Shown here in pieces: positions 55,801 to 64,000 of a stretch of 64,000 bases of DNA (position 1 is its first letter; each line of letters starts with the position of its first letter). A program made the translations under genes and the position numbers. The notes beneath the pieces were generated by a model, which worked only from the letters and a program-made list of their open reading frames with translations, made no database searches and was not told where the DNA came from. The DNA lies in the NCBI RefSeq assembly GCF_000062885.1, contig NC_009142.1, positions 1,291,584-1,355,583 on the forward strand, given 5' to 3'. Source of the stretch: Saccharopolyspora erythraea NRRL 2338 (GTDB lineage Bacteria > Actinomycetota > Actinomycetes > Mycobacteriales > Pseudonocardiaceae).

Positions 55801-56446
55801 TCCGATCCGCGTCGTCGTGGTCGACGACGAGCCGATGGTGTGCGCGCACCTGCGCACGATCCTCGGCTCGGCGGAGGACGTCGAGGTCGTCGGGGACGCC
55901 CAGGACGGTGCCGCCGGGGTCGAGGCGGTGGTCCGGCTGCGGCCCCGCGTCGTGCTGATGGACCTGCGGATGCCCGGCGTCGACGGACTGACCGCGATCG
56001 AGCGGATCGCGAAGCTGCCCGAGGCGCCGGCCGTGGTGGCGCTGACGACTTTCGACGCCGACCAGTACGTGCTGCGTGCGCTGCGGGCGGGCGCGTCCGG
56101 CTTCCTGGTCAAGTCGACACCGCCGGAGGACCTGATCGGCCTGGTGCGGGTCGCCGCGGACGGCCACACCGTGCTCTCGCTGGAAGCGACCCGCCGGCTC
56201 GTGGCCGCATCGGCCGACGAGCACGGCCAGCGCGCGAGCGCCCTGGTCCGCGACCTCACCGAGCGGGAGCGCGAGGTGCTGGCGTGCCTGGGGGAGGGGC
56301 TCTCCAACGCGCAGATCGCCGAACGGCTGTTCCTCTCGGAGGCGACGGTGAAGGGCCACGTGTCGCGGACCATGACGAAGCTGCGCTGCACCAACCGCAC
56401 GCAGGCGGGCCTGCTCGCGTACGACGCGGGACTCGTGTCGCGCTGA
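55793..56446 (+). CDS. NarL/LuxR-family response regulator
   Basis: 217 residues. Receiver domain with phospho-acceptor Asp57 (VVLMDLRMPG), conserved Thr in ALTTFDAD and Lys in FLVKSTPPEDL. The C-terminal LuxR HTH spans about residues 150-210 (LTEREREVLACLGEGLSNAQ). It acts with the overlapping histidine kinase. Confidence 0.95.
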   Translation: MSDPIRVVVVDDEPMVCAHLRTILGSAEDVEVVGDAQDGAAGVEAVVRLRPRVVLMDLRMPGVDGLTAIERIAKLPEAPAVVALTTFDADQYVLRALRAGASGFLVKSTPPEDLIGLVRVAADGHTVLSLEATRRLVAASADEHGQRASALVRDLTEREREVLACLGEGLSNAQIAERLFLSEATVKGHVSRTMTKLRCTNRTQAGLLAYDAGLVSR

Positions 56447-57534
56447 GGGTCGAGCGATTCGTCCACTTCGGACTCTTGTGGTCGGGAGCTCCGACCGTTC
56501 GCGGGCGGTGCCCGCAGGGGTGGCGCAATGCCTGCTCACGCTCGGTGCCTGGCGAATCAGGAGGGCGGAGATGAGCGGCTTGCGGCCGTCCGGCTCATTT
56601 CGGAATGCGGAAGAATGACCCGTCCGAAGGTTGTAGTCCGACCAGTTCAATGATCCAGCCGGGTGGCTCGGCCGAACGGCTCTGGAATATTCCATCCGGG
56701 ATCAGATAGACCGGAAGCGGCACGTTCCGCGCATGTGGCTGTCGGGGCCTCGGGAACGTGCCTGCCGCGGTACGGGGACCGCGGCCAACCCGCGGTCGGC
56801 GCGAACGGCAGCGGATTGGAGGTGTCTCCGGTGCGATCGGGGCGCGCCGGGGACACCTCCGAGCGGGCGGAAGGCGTTCGCTCGGCGCGACTGCTCCGGC
56901 TCCGGTGGTGCCAACGTCCGCCTCGGCTCGGGTGGCGCTTGCGTTCGCTCGGGTTCGGGGTGGTGCGCGCCCGCTCCGTCCGGGTGGCGCTCCCATCCGC
57001 TCGGTTCGGGTGCTTGCGCCCGCTCGGCTTCGGGTGGTGCGTGTCCGCGGTGTGGCACAGGGACCGTGCCGCTGGCGGCGGCTTGAGGTGGAGCAGTGCT
57101 TTCGCACTGCGTCGAATCCGAACGCTCCTACTTTGGACTCAGCGAGCGCTTTTTCGGTGCGCGAATGGCTCCTGCTGCGCGAGACGGGAATCGCGGCCGC
57201 TCCGCGATGGAGGTGTAGCGGCAGCGGAATGCTCCGCATGGGCGCACTTGCGCGACCGCCGTTCTGTCTCGGTCGTTACTTTCCGCTGTCCCGCAACGGG
57301 TTTCCGGTTGTGTCCCGCCGCTGGTAACGCTCGCGCGCGGCGTCCGCCAGCAGTGTGGCGAGCTGCGCTTTTTGTGGCTTATCTACTGGTAAACGGCAAT
57401 TTTTCGAGCTTTTGGCCGCCGTGTCCCGCCGATTATGGTGCGGTCGATCGGTTGCTGTGCGTAGCAGCTTTCGAAGGTTCTGGGGCCCCAGTGTGCGGGA
57501 TGGGTTCCGGGGCACGACAGACAAGGAGAGCACC
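56447..57534. other. Long intergenic region with degenerate repeats
   Basis: About 1.1 kb. 56902-57055 holds six imperfect copies of a 24-27-bp unit (CGGGTGGCGC...CGCTCGG). The stretch 56575-56720 and the stretch 57350-57470 are much less GC-rich than the rest; the second lies just upstream of the protease gene and is likely its promoter region. A short minus-strand frame (56595-56720) ends in a protein-like sequence (PPGWIIELVGLQPSDGSF), but no start site or family supports a gene. Confidence 0.45.
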
Positions 57535-58353
57535 ATGATCCGTGGCTCACGTCGGTTGGCCCGGCTGGCCGGGGTTACCGCAGTCGCCCTCTCGGCGTTC
57601 GCCGCGGCGTCGGTCGCCAACGCGACGCCGGCGCCGCCCTCGGACGACCTCGGCACCTTCATCGTCGGCGGCGAAGACGCCAACGTCCAGGACCACCCGT
57701 TCACCGTCGCGCTGGTGACCCCGGACGGCCAGCAGTTCTGCGGCGGCACCCTCGCGGCCCCGAACAAGGTCGTCACCGCCGCGCACTGCACCGTCGGATC
57801 GCAGCCCGCCGACATCAACGTCGTCAGCGGCCGGACCGTGATGAGCTCCAACGAGGGCACCGTCTCCAAGGTCACCAACGTGTGGGTGCACCCCGAGTAC
57901 CAGGACGCCGCCAAGGGCTTCGACGTCTCGGTGCTGACGCTGGAGGCCCCGGTCAAGGAGGCCCCGATCGAGCTGGCAAAGGCCGACGACGCGGGCTACG
58001 CCCCCGACACCGCGGCCACCATCCTCGGCTGGGGCAACACCAGCGAGGGCGGCCAGCAGGCCGACCACCTGCAGAAGGCGACCGTCCCGGTGAACTCGGA
58101 CGACACCTGCAAGCAGGCCTACGGCGAGTACACCCCCGACGCCATGGTCTGCGCCGGTGTGCCGGAGGGCGGCGTGGACACCTGCCAGGGTGACTCGGGC
58201 GGCCCGATGGTCGTCAACAACAAGCTGATCGGCGTCACGTCCTGGGGCGAGGGTTGCGCCCGCCCGGGCAAGCCCGGCGTGTACGCCCGCGTCGGCGCGT
58301 ACTACGACGTGCTGATGGAGCAGATCAACGCCGGTGCGGTCAGCGCTCGCTGA
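57535..58353 (+). CDS. Secreted trypsin-like serine protease (S1)
   Basis: 272 residues. A signal peptide (residues 1-30), a short propeptide and the activation-site IVGG at 43-46, so the mature enzyme starts at Ile43. Catalytic His84 (TAAHC), Asp130 and Ser221 (GDSGGP) are in place; Asp215, six residues before the Ser, is the trypsin specificity residue for Lys/Arg. Three disulfides are likely. AAGGAGAG precedes the ATG. A low-GC stretch upstream suggests regulated expression. Confidence 0.95.
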   Translation: MIRGSRRLARLAGVTAVALSAFAAASVANATPAPPSDDLGTFIVGGEDANVQDHPFTVALVTPDGQQFCGGTLAAPNKVVTAAHCTVGSQPADINVVSGRTVMSSNEGTVSKVTNVWVHPEYQDAAKGFDVSVLTLEAPVKEAPIELAKADDAGYAPDTAATILGWGNTSEGGQQADHLQKATVPVNSDDTCKQAYGEYTPDAMVCAGVPEGGVDTCQGDSGGPMVVNNKLIGVTSWGEGCARPGKPGVYARVGAYYDVLMEQINAGAVSAR

Positions 58354-58366
58354 CCTGGACCGCGTG

Positions 58367-58394
58367 CGGGGTGGGCCTTGCGGGGCTCACCCCG
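58367..58394. terminator. Terminator after the trypsin gene
   Basis: CGGGGTG...CACCCCG hairpin with a mostly complementary inner stem, 13 bp after the stop codon. Confidence 0.65.
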
Positions 58395-58489
58395 TTCTGC
58401 TGTCCGGACCGGAAACGGCGATCGTCGATCGGAACTACCCCGCAGCGCGTTGAACGCACGGTTCGGTTGCTGTGCAACGGAGTCAGCAG

Positions 58490-59104
58490 TCACCGCTGCG
58501 CGGCGTCGTACCTGCGGAGGCCGTCGTGGATGAGCCACTGGCCGAGGGTGTAGGTGGCCATCACGCCCGCGTCGGCGGCACGATGCCACTTCTCTGCCAG
58601 TGCGAAGCGGGCGAGTGCGAGCAGCGTGTCGGAGGCGACGAAGGTCGCCGCGCCGAGCACCACCCGGCCGGATCCGGGACCGCGCAACGCCGTCGCCGCC
58701 GCGGCCATCGTGCCGATCGTGACCGCGTACGCCTGCACCGGGCGGCGCAGCGGACCGGCCATCCTGCCGAAGGTCCGCATGGTGACCGCCGTGCACGCCA
58801 CCACCGGGAGCACGTGCAGCAGCTTCGGCCGGCCGCCACGGGCGGCGAAGCTGCCCGCGTACGCGACGTGCGCGCCGAGGAAGGAGCCGAGACCGACGAG
58901 GAAGGCGCGGTCGTCGTCGCGAAGCAGGGCGATGTCTCCCGCCCACGACCCGGCGAGTCCGAGCAGCGGTCCCGCCGCACCCGGGCGTTGCTCGGCGGCG
59001 AGTACCGGCATCAGCGCGGTCTTGGTGACCCTCCGCGCCCGCGACCTGCCCAGCAGCGCCATCGCGGTATCGGTCGCGGCCGCCAACGCGAACAGTCCCC
59101 GCAC
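58490..59104 (-). CDS. YhhN family (lysoplasmalogenase-like) membrane protein
   Basis: 204 residues, six to eight hydrophobic helices. KTALMPVLAA, LLGLAGSWAGDIALL, FLVGLGSFLGAHVAYAGSF and VLGAATFVASDTLLAL match the YhhN/TMEM86 family, whose characterised eukaryotic members cleave lysoplasmalogens. GTG at 59104 follows GGAGGAGG. The much longer frame upstream is part of a repeat region. Confidence 0.88.
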   Translation of the reverse strand: MRGLFALAAATDTAMALLGRSRARRVTKTALMPVLAAEQRPGAAGPLLGLAGSWAGDIALLRDDDRAFLVGLGSFLGAHVAYAGSFAARGGRPKLLHVLPVVACTAVTMRTFGRMAGPLRRPVQAYAVTIGTMAAAATALRGPGSGRVVLGAATFVASDTLLALARFALAEKWHRAADAGVMATYTLGQWLIHDGLRRYDAAQR

Positions 59105-59190
59105 CTCGCATCGCCTCCTCCGGGTCGGGATCGCGGCCGAGCCTACGCGGGCCGCCGGTCGCAGTCGGGGATCGCAGCAGGAGCACGGCA

Positions 59191-59616
59191 CGCCACCGCA
59201 CTCGTCCCGTTCGGCCGCCGCACCACGGCCCCGCCCCATTCGGCCGCCACGACAACCACCGTCCCGGGGGCCGCCACGACACCGCACCGGTCCCGTTCGG
59301 CCGCCACGACACCGCACCGGTCCCGTTCGGCCGCCACGACACGGCCCCGACCTCGGGCGACTGCCATCACACGGGCCCTCACCTCGGGCGGCCGCCACGA
59401 CGCGGCGCCCGCTTCGGGGCGGCGTGGCGCCCACGGCACCCGCCCCGGCGGCCGCCGCACCACCAGCCCGGGCGGCCACGCCAAGGCCCGCCGCGGCACC
59501 CCGCGACATGACACCGGCACCGCACGAATCCGACCGCACACTGGCCACCCACGGCCCGCCGACCGCCGCGGCGCCCCGCGACATGACACCGGCACCGCAC
59601 GAAACCGACCGCACAC
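59191..59616. repeat. GC-rich tandem and direct repeats before psuG
   Basis: From 59194 to about 59400 there are seven or eight imperfect copies of a 27-32-bp unit; two copies (59281-59310 and 59311-59340) are identical. A separate 49-bp direct repeat (59493-59541 and 59568-59616, two mismatches) has a 75-bp period. The whole gap from 59105 to 59712 has no convincing gene. Confidence 0.8.
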
Positions 59617-59712
59617 CGACCACGATCGGCCGTCACAACGCTGCGCGTTCGGACCATCACGTGGCGCGATTCGGCGCGTAATCTCCGACCGTAGAGCCAA
59701 TCGGGAGGTGTC

Positions 59713-60624
59713 ATGCCCCTTTCGCTTCCGGTCATCTCGACGGAGGTGCGCCAGGCGCTGGACGCGGGACGTCCGGTGGTGGCGCTGGAGTCGACGATCA
59801 TCACCCACGGTCTGCCGCGCCCGCGCAACCTCGCGGTCGCCCGCGACGCCGAGCGGCAGTTGCGGGACGCCGGGGTGGTGCCGGCGACGATCGGCGTGGT
59901 CGCCGGGACCCCGACCGTCGGCCTCACCGGCGAGCAGATCGAGGAGCTGGCCGCCGACGAGGCAGCGGTCAAGATCAGCACGCGGGACCTGCCGGTCGCG
60001 GTCGCCCGGGGTGCCAGCGGCGGCACGACGGTCGCGGCGACGGCTTTCCTCGCGCGCAAGGCCGGCATCCGGGTGTTCGCGACCGGCGGCCTGGGCGGCG
60101 TGCACCACGGCGCGGCGACCACCTTCGACGAGTCCGCCGACCTGGTGACGCTGGCATCGACACCGCTGGTGCTGGTCAGCGCGGGCGCGAAGTCCATCCT
60201 GGACCTCGCCGCGACGCTGGAACGGCTGGAGACGCTGAACATCCCGGTGGTCGGCTACCGGACGCGGCGCTTCCCGGGCTTCTACGTCGCCGACTCCGGC
60301 CACGACCTGGAGCACTCGGTCGACACGCCGCAGGAGGTCGCGGCGCTGGTCGAGGCGCGCGACGCGCTGGAACTGCGTTCGGCGCTGCTGGTGGCCAACC
60401 CCATCCCGCCCGAGCGCCAGCTCGATCCGGAGCTGCACCGGCGGGTGCTGGCCGAGGCGTGGGAGGAGGCGGAGCGGCAGGGCATCAGCGGGCACGACTC
60501 CACGCCGTTCCTGCTCGACCACATCCGGCGGGCCACCGGCGACCGCAGCCTGGAGGTCAACATCGACGTGTACCAGAACAACGTCGCGCTGGGGGCGTCG
60601 ATCGCGCGGGCGATGGCGGGCTGA
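59713..60624 (+). CDS. psuG: Pseudouridine-5'-phosphate glycosidase
   Basis: 303 residues. ALESTIITHGLPRPRN, KISTRDLPVAVARGASGGTT and FATGGLGGVHHGA are PsuG signatures including the catalytic Glu/Lys region and the metal site. It cleaves the C-glycosidic bond of pseudouridine 5'-phosphate to uracil and ribose 5-phosphate. GGGAGG before the ATG. A PfkB kinase and a nucleoside hydrolase follow. Confidence 0.93.
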   Translation: MPLSLPVISTEVRQALDAGRPVVALESTIITHGLPRPRNLAVARDAERQLRDAGVVPATIGVVAGTPTVGLTGEQIEELAADEAAVKISTRDLPVAVARGASGGTTVAATAFLARKAGIRVFATGGLGGVHHGAATTFDESADLVTLASTPLVLVSAGAKSILDLAATLERLETLNIPVVGYRTRRFPGFYVADSGHDLEHSVDTPQEVAALVEARDALELRSALLVANPIPPERQLDPELHRRVLAEAWEEAERQGISGHDSTPFLLDHIRRATGDRSLEVNIDVYQNNVALGASIARAMAG

Positions 60625-60629
60625 CCGCG

Positions 60630-61481
60630 ATGCTCGGAGTGCTGGGCGACCTGGTCGAGGACGTCGTGGTCTGGCTGAACGAGCCGCTCAGGGAGACCAC
60701 CGACACCGACGTGGAACTGTTCCGGACCCGCGGTGGCAGCGCCGCCAACGTGGCGGCGTTCGCAGCGGACCGGTATCCGACGCGGTTCCTGGGTTGCGTG
60801 GGGGCCGACCCGACCGGCGACCGGCTCGTCGCCGAGCTGGCGACCGGTGGCGTCGAGGTGCGCGTGCAGAGGCGGGGCACCACCGGCACCGTCGTGGTCC
60901 TGATCGACCAGGACGGCGAGCGCACCATGTTCCCGCACCGCGGGGCGAGCGGCCTGCTGACCGAGATCGACCAGTCGTGGGCGGTGGACCTGGAGCACCT
61001 GCACCTCACCGCGTACTCGTCCACGACCGAGCCGATGCGCTCGGCGGTCGTCGAGTTCGCGCGTCGGGTCCGCGGGCGGGGTGCGACGGTGTCGCTCGAC
61101 GCTTCGTCGACCGGGCTGCTGCGCCGCTACGGTCCGGGCCGGTTCCGCGAACTGGTAGCCGAGCTGCGTCCCCGGTTCCTGCTCGCCAACCGGGCCGAGG
61201 CCGACGTGCTCGGTCTGCCGGAGCGCGCCTGCCGGGAGGTGGTGGTAGTGGTGAAGGACGGCGGTCGCCCCACCACGGTGTTCGCGCCGGGCGCGCCCGC
61301 GGTCGAGGTGGACGTGCCACCGGTGCCGCTGGTCCGCGACCTCACCGGGGCGGGCGATGCGTTCGCGGCGGGCTTCCTGACCGCCTGGCTGCTCGGCGCC
61401 GACCCGCGCTCCGCCTGCGTCGAGGGGCACGCCGTCGCGCGCAAGGTGCTCACGACGCCAGGAGCGGGAGGAACGCGATGA
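60630..61481 (+). CDS. psuK: PfkB-family sugar/nucleoside kinase, probable pseudouridine kinase
   Basis: 283 residues. RGGSAANVAAFAAD is the PfkB N-terminal signature, and DLTGAGDAFAAGFLTAW the C-terminal one with the catalytic Asp. Its position after psuG suggests it phosphorylates pseudouridine to supply PsuG. Sequence alone would also allow a ribokinase. ATG at 60630 is 5 bp after the psuG stop. Confidence 0.85.
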   Translation: MLGVLGDLVEDVVVWLNEPLRETTDTDVELFRTRGGSAANVAAFAADRYPTRFLGCVGADPTGDRLVAELATGGVEVRVQRRGTTGTVVVLIDQDGERTMFPHRGASGLLTEIDQSWAVDLEHLHLTAYSSTTEPMRSAVVEFARRVRGRGATVSLDASSTGLLRRYGPGRFRELVAELRPRFLLANRAEADVLGLPERACREVVVVVKDGGRPTTVFAPGAPAVEVDVPPVPLVRDLTGAGDAFAAGFLTAWLLGADPRSACVEGHAVARKVLTTPGAGGTR

Positions 61482-62410
61482 CGATCCCGGTGGTGCTGGA
61501 CTGCGACCCCGGCCACGATGACGCGATCGCGATCCTGCTGGCGGGCGCCTCGGACGCGCTGGACCTGCGGGCCGTGACCACCGTCGGGGGCAACCAGTCG
61601 CTGGAGAAGATCACGCTCAACGCCTGCCGGGTCCTCACCGTGGCAGGGCTGGCCGACGTGCCGCTGGCCGCCGGTGCGGCCAAGCCGCTGACCCGCGCGC
61701 TCCGGGTCGCGGCCGACGTCCACGGTGAGTCGGGGCTGGACGGCCCGGAGTGGGCCGAGCCCACCGCTCGGCCGCTGGAGCTCGGCGCGGTCGAGCTGCT
61801 GCGCCGCACGATCACCGAGTCGGCCGAGCCGGTGGTGCTCATCGCCACCGGTCCGCTGACCAACGTGGCGACGCTGCTGCTGGCGCACCCGGAGGTCGCC
61901 GGCCGGATCCGGGAGATCTCGTGGATGGGCGGCAGCGCGGGCCGGGGCAACGTCACCCCGCTGGTGGAGTTCAACGCCTCCACCGATCCGGAGGCGGCGC
62001 GCATCGTGTTCGGCTCGGGGCTGCCGCTGACGATGTGCGGGCTCGACGTGACGCACCAGGCGCTGGTGACGCCTGCGGTCGTCGAGCGGCTGCGCGCGCT
62101 CGGCACGCCCGTCGGGGACATGTCGGTGGAGCTGATGCGGTTCTTCGCGACCACCTACCGCGAGCTGTTCGGGTTCGAGGGGCCGCCGTTGCACGACCCG
62201 GTCGCGGTCGCGCGGGTGGTCGACCCGACGCTGGTGCGCACCGCGCGGGTCAACGTCGAGATCGAGACCCGGGGCGACTGGACGGCCGGGGCCACCGTGG
62301 TCGACCTCGCGCGGCGCACCGGGCGGGAGGCCAACGCCGACGTCGCGCTGGAACTCGACGTCGAGCGGTTCTGGGACCTGGTCGTGGGGGCGATCGCGGT
62401 CTACGGGTGA
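61478..62410 (+). CDS. Inosine-uridine preferring nucleoside hydrolase family protein
   Basis: 310 residues. The calcium-binding DCDPGHDDAIAILLA motif is at the N-terminus; ATGPLTNVATLL and MGGSAGRGNVTPLVEFNAST follow, with the conserved C-terminal LHDPVAVA region. It hydrolyses ribonucleosides to base and ribose. ATG at 61478 overlaps the kinase stop, so the three genes are one operon for nucleoside breakdown. Confidence 0.93.
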   Translation: MTIPVVLDCDPGHDDAIAILLAGASDALDLRAVTTVGGNQSLEKITLNACRVLTVAGLADVPLAAGAAKPLTRALRVAADVHGESGLDGPEWAEPTARPLELGAVELLRRTITESAEPVVLIATGPLTNVATLLLAHPEVAGRIREISWMGGSAGRGNVTPLVEFNASTDPEAARIVFGSGLPLTMCGLDVTHQALVTPAVVERLRALGTPVGDMSVELMRFFATTYRELFGFEGPPLHDPVAVARVVDPTLVRTARVNVEIETRGDWTAGATVVDLARRTGREANADVALELDVERFWDLVVGAIAVYG

Positions 62411-62478
62411 GATCCGGTCGTGCACTGTACGGTTCGAGACCAGCGGGTGTTCGCGCCCGGGACAGGAGGCAGGACAGC

Positions 62479-63267
62479 GTGATGGCGGAGTCGACCGCCC
62501 CCGAGCAGGCGGGCACGGGGCAGACCGTGGTGAAGTCGGCCGACCGCGCGCTGGGCATCCTGGAGCTGCTGTCGCGGGGCAGGCACCGGCTCAGCGACAT
62601 CGCGGAGAGCCTGCATCTGCCGCTTTCCAGCGTCCACGGCCTGCTCGGCACCCTGGTCCTGCGCGGTTTCGCCGAGTTCGACCCGACGACCCGGACCTAC
62701 GGGCTGGGGCTCAAGGCGTGGACGGTCGGCCAGGGCTACACCGGCCACCGCGACATCGTGGGCATCGCCCTGCCGCTGATGGAGCGGCTGGCCCAGGAGA
62801 CCGGCGAGACCATCCAGCTCTCCCGCCTGGACGGGACAGAGAACGTCTACATCGCCATCGCCGAGTCGCCGCAGCCGATGAAGCTGGTCTCGGCGGTGGG
62901 CATGCGCCTGCCCGCGCACGCCGTGGGGCTCGGCAAGGCGCTGCTGTCGGGTCTGACCGAGGACGAGCTCCGGCGCCGCTACGCGGGGCTGGAGCTGCAG
63001 CGGTTCACCGCGCACACCGTCCGGGAGCTGCCGGAGCTGCTGGCCGAGATCGAGCGGAGCAGGCAGCGCGGCTACGCCGTCGACGACGAGGAGTACATCA
63101 TCGGCTGCCGCTGCGTGGCGATGCCGGTCCGCGACCACTCAGGCGACGTCATAGCGGCGATGTCGGTGTCGGCTCCCACCCCCCGCTGCGGCCCGGACTG
63201 GGCCGAGAAGACCCGCGCTCCGCTGTCGGCCGTCGTCGACAGCGTCGAGCAGCAGCTCCGGCGGTAG
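62479..63267 (+). CDS. IclR family transcriptional regulator
   Basis: 262 residues. The winged HTH spans about residues 17-80 (SADRALGILELLSRGRHRLS, PLSSVHGLLGTLVLRG). The effector domain follows with MKLVSAVGMRLPAHAVGLGK and a cluster of cysteines (GCRCVAMPVRD) common in this family. It may regulate the adjacent nucleoside operon or the downstream FAH gene. GTG 62479 after AGGAGG; ATG 62482 is also possible. Confidence 0.92.
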   Translation: MMAESTAPEQAGTGQTVVKSADRALGILELLSRGRHRLSDIAESLHLPLSSVHGLLGTLVLRGFAEFDPTTRTYGLGLKAWTVGQGYTGHRDIVGIALPLMERLAQETGETIQLSRLDGTENVYIAIAESPQPMKLVSAVGMRLPAHAVGLGKALLSGLTEDELRRRYAGLELQRFTAHTVRELPELLAEIERSRQRGYAVDDEEYIIGCRCVAMPVRDHSGDVIAAMSVSAPTPRCGPDWAEKTRAPLSAVVDSVEQQLRR

Positions 63268-63496
63268 GACGGCACGCGCAGGCGACCCGGCACAGCGTCC
63301 GCGGGGGTGGTCAATCCCCTGGTCAGGCGGCTTTTCGCGTCCCGCGATCCGGTCGGCTCTTGCCAGCGCGGGGCCCCTCCGGGGAAGGTCTTGGGATGCC
63401 ACCGGGCAGTCCTGGTCTCGGGGGTGCCGCTGGGCACTCCCTCCCGGCCGTGCCAGGACCGGCCGCGCGGCGCCCATCGCGAGACGAAGGAGAACG

Positions 63497-64000
63497 ATGA
63501 GGTTTCTGAGGTTGGGCCCGTCCGGGTCCGAACGACCCCACGTGGCCGACGAACAGGGCCGGCTGTTCGACCTGGGCCGGATCACCACCGACATCGACGC
63601 CGCCTTCCTCGGCGGCGACGGCTTCGAGCGGACCCGGGCGGCGCTGGCCGCAGGCGCGCTCCCCGAGGTCCACGATCCCGCCGACGGCAGCGGCCTGCGG
63701 GTCGGCGCCCCGATCGCGCGTCCCGGCGCGGTCCTGTGCATCGGTCAGAACTACGCCGCGCACGCCGCGGAGTCCGGATCGCCCCCGCCGCAGGTGCCGA
63801 TCCTGTTCCTCAAGCACCCCAACACCGTCGTCGGTCCCTACGACGAGGTGCTGATCCCGCGCGGTAGCACGCGCACGGACTGGGAGGTCGAGCTCGGCGT
63901 GGTGATCGGCCGCCACGTCCGCTACCTCGACAGCGCGGAGGAGGCACTGCCCGCGATCGCCGGGTTCGTGCTGTCCAACGACGTCTCCGAACGCGAGTAC
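63497..64000 (+). CDS. Fumarylacetoacetate hydrolase family protein, N-terminal part
   Basis: The first 168 residues of a protein that continues past the window. After an N-terminal beta domain, CIGQNYAAHAAESGSPPPQV, LFLKHPNTVVGPYDEV and DWEVELGVVIGR are the FAH-family motifs with the metal-binding Glu residues. These enzymes cleave acylpyruvates or hydrate/isomerise acids in aromatic and sugar-acid breakdown. GAAGGAG precedes the ATG at 63497. It follows the IclR regulator, a frequent control arrangement for this family. Confidence 0.88.
   Translation, partial: MRFLRLGPSGSERPHVADEQGRLFDLGRITTDIDAAFLGGDGFERTRAALAAGALPEVHDPADGSGLRVGAPIARPGAVLCIGQNYAAHAAESGSPPPQVPILFLKHPNTVVGPYDEVLIPRGSTRTDWEVELGVVIGRHVRYLDSAEEALPAIAGFVLSNDVSEREY

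Noticed and set aside
56595..57239. 214-codon minus-strand frame after the response regulator
   Set aside because: Only its last 40 codons look protein-like; no start site, family or conservation can be shown.
59143..59623. Proteins predicted through the repeats before psuG, including a long extension of the YhhN gene
   Set aside because: The frames consist of repeat translation only; a strong ribosome-binding site places the YhhN start at 59104.

Overview
The window is about 64 kb of very GC-rich, densely coding actinobacterial DNA. Many starts are GTG, several genes appear leaderless behind a TANNNT -10 box, and adjacent genes are often coupled by ATGA or GTGA overlaps. The conserved block clpS, DUF2017, P1 peptidase, mec, cysO, cysM, rhomboid, murI, metallo-beta-lactamase, rph, together with the nearby dinG and pncB, follows the order known from Mycobacterium tuberculosis (Rv1329c to Rv1340). 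The ctaD-serB pair and the SdhC-A-B set (Rv0249c-Rv0247c type) are also mycobacterial in style. An EspG/PPE module, HTH-DUF397 pair, mycothiol-type DinB protein and many intergenic GC-rich repeats suggest a Pseudonocardiales member, possibly Saccharopolyspora-like. The genus is an inference only.

Layout. 1-2.9 kb: end of a succinate dehydrogenase operon. 3-7.8 kb: a divergent DUF3558-like membrane protein and an orphan type VII secretion module (PE-like, DUF3558 lipoprotein, PPE-like, EspG). 7.8-15.6 kb: VanZ-like protein, SDR, HAD phosphatase, an alpha/beta-hydrolase lipoprotein with a membrane partner, a DUF305-type lipoprotein, and two decayed genes (glyoxalase-like, PF04672 methyltransferase). 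16-20.3 kb: ctaD, serB and a PTH2-like protein, separated by strong hairpins. 20.7-25.6 kb (minus strand): bioY, an acyl-CoA ligase, a thiolase, bioM and bioN, apparently one operon. 26-32 kb: DUF3052, dinG, a DinB-type protein, and pncB-pncA for NAD salvage. 32.5-41.6 kb: the Rv1331-Rv1340-like block with an Imm1-type immunity gene inserted before rph, ending in rdgB.

41.6-44.7 kb carries a 1037-residue NACHT NTPase with C-terminal leucine-rich repeats, the best candidate here for a defence (NLR-like) system. It faces rdgB tail to tail and stands back to back with a TauE/SafE exporter. 45.7-50 kb: bcp, a small membrane protein, a PoxB-type enzyme and an HTH-DUF397 pair. 50.3-54.4 kb: two bacterial PH-domain membrane proteins and a GT39-like glycosyltransferase. 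54.5-59.1 kb: a two-component system, a secreted trypsin and a YhhN protein. 59.7-64 kb: psuG, a PfkB kinase, a nucleoside hydrolase (a nucleoside/pseudouridine breakdown operon), an IclR regulator and the start of a fumarylacetoacetate-hydrolase-family gene cut by the window edge.

Intergenic regions are rich in short tandem repeats (about 23, 26, 30 and 34 bp units) and in remnants of broken genes (glyoxalase, methyltransferase, cytochrome P450, NAD(P)-binding protein). No rRNA, tRNA, CRISPR array or insertion sequence was recognised.
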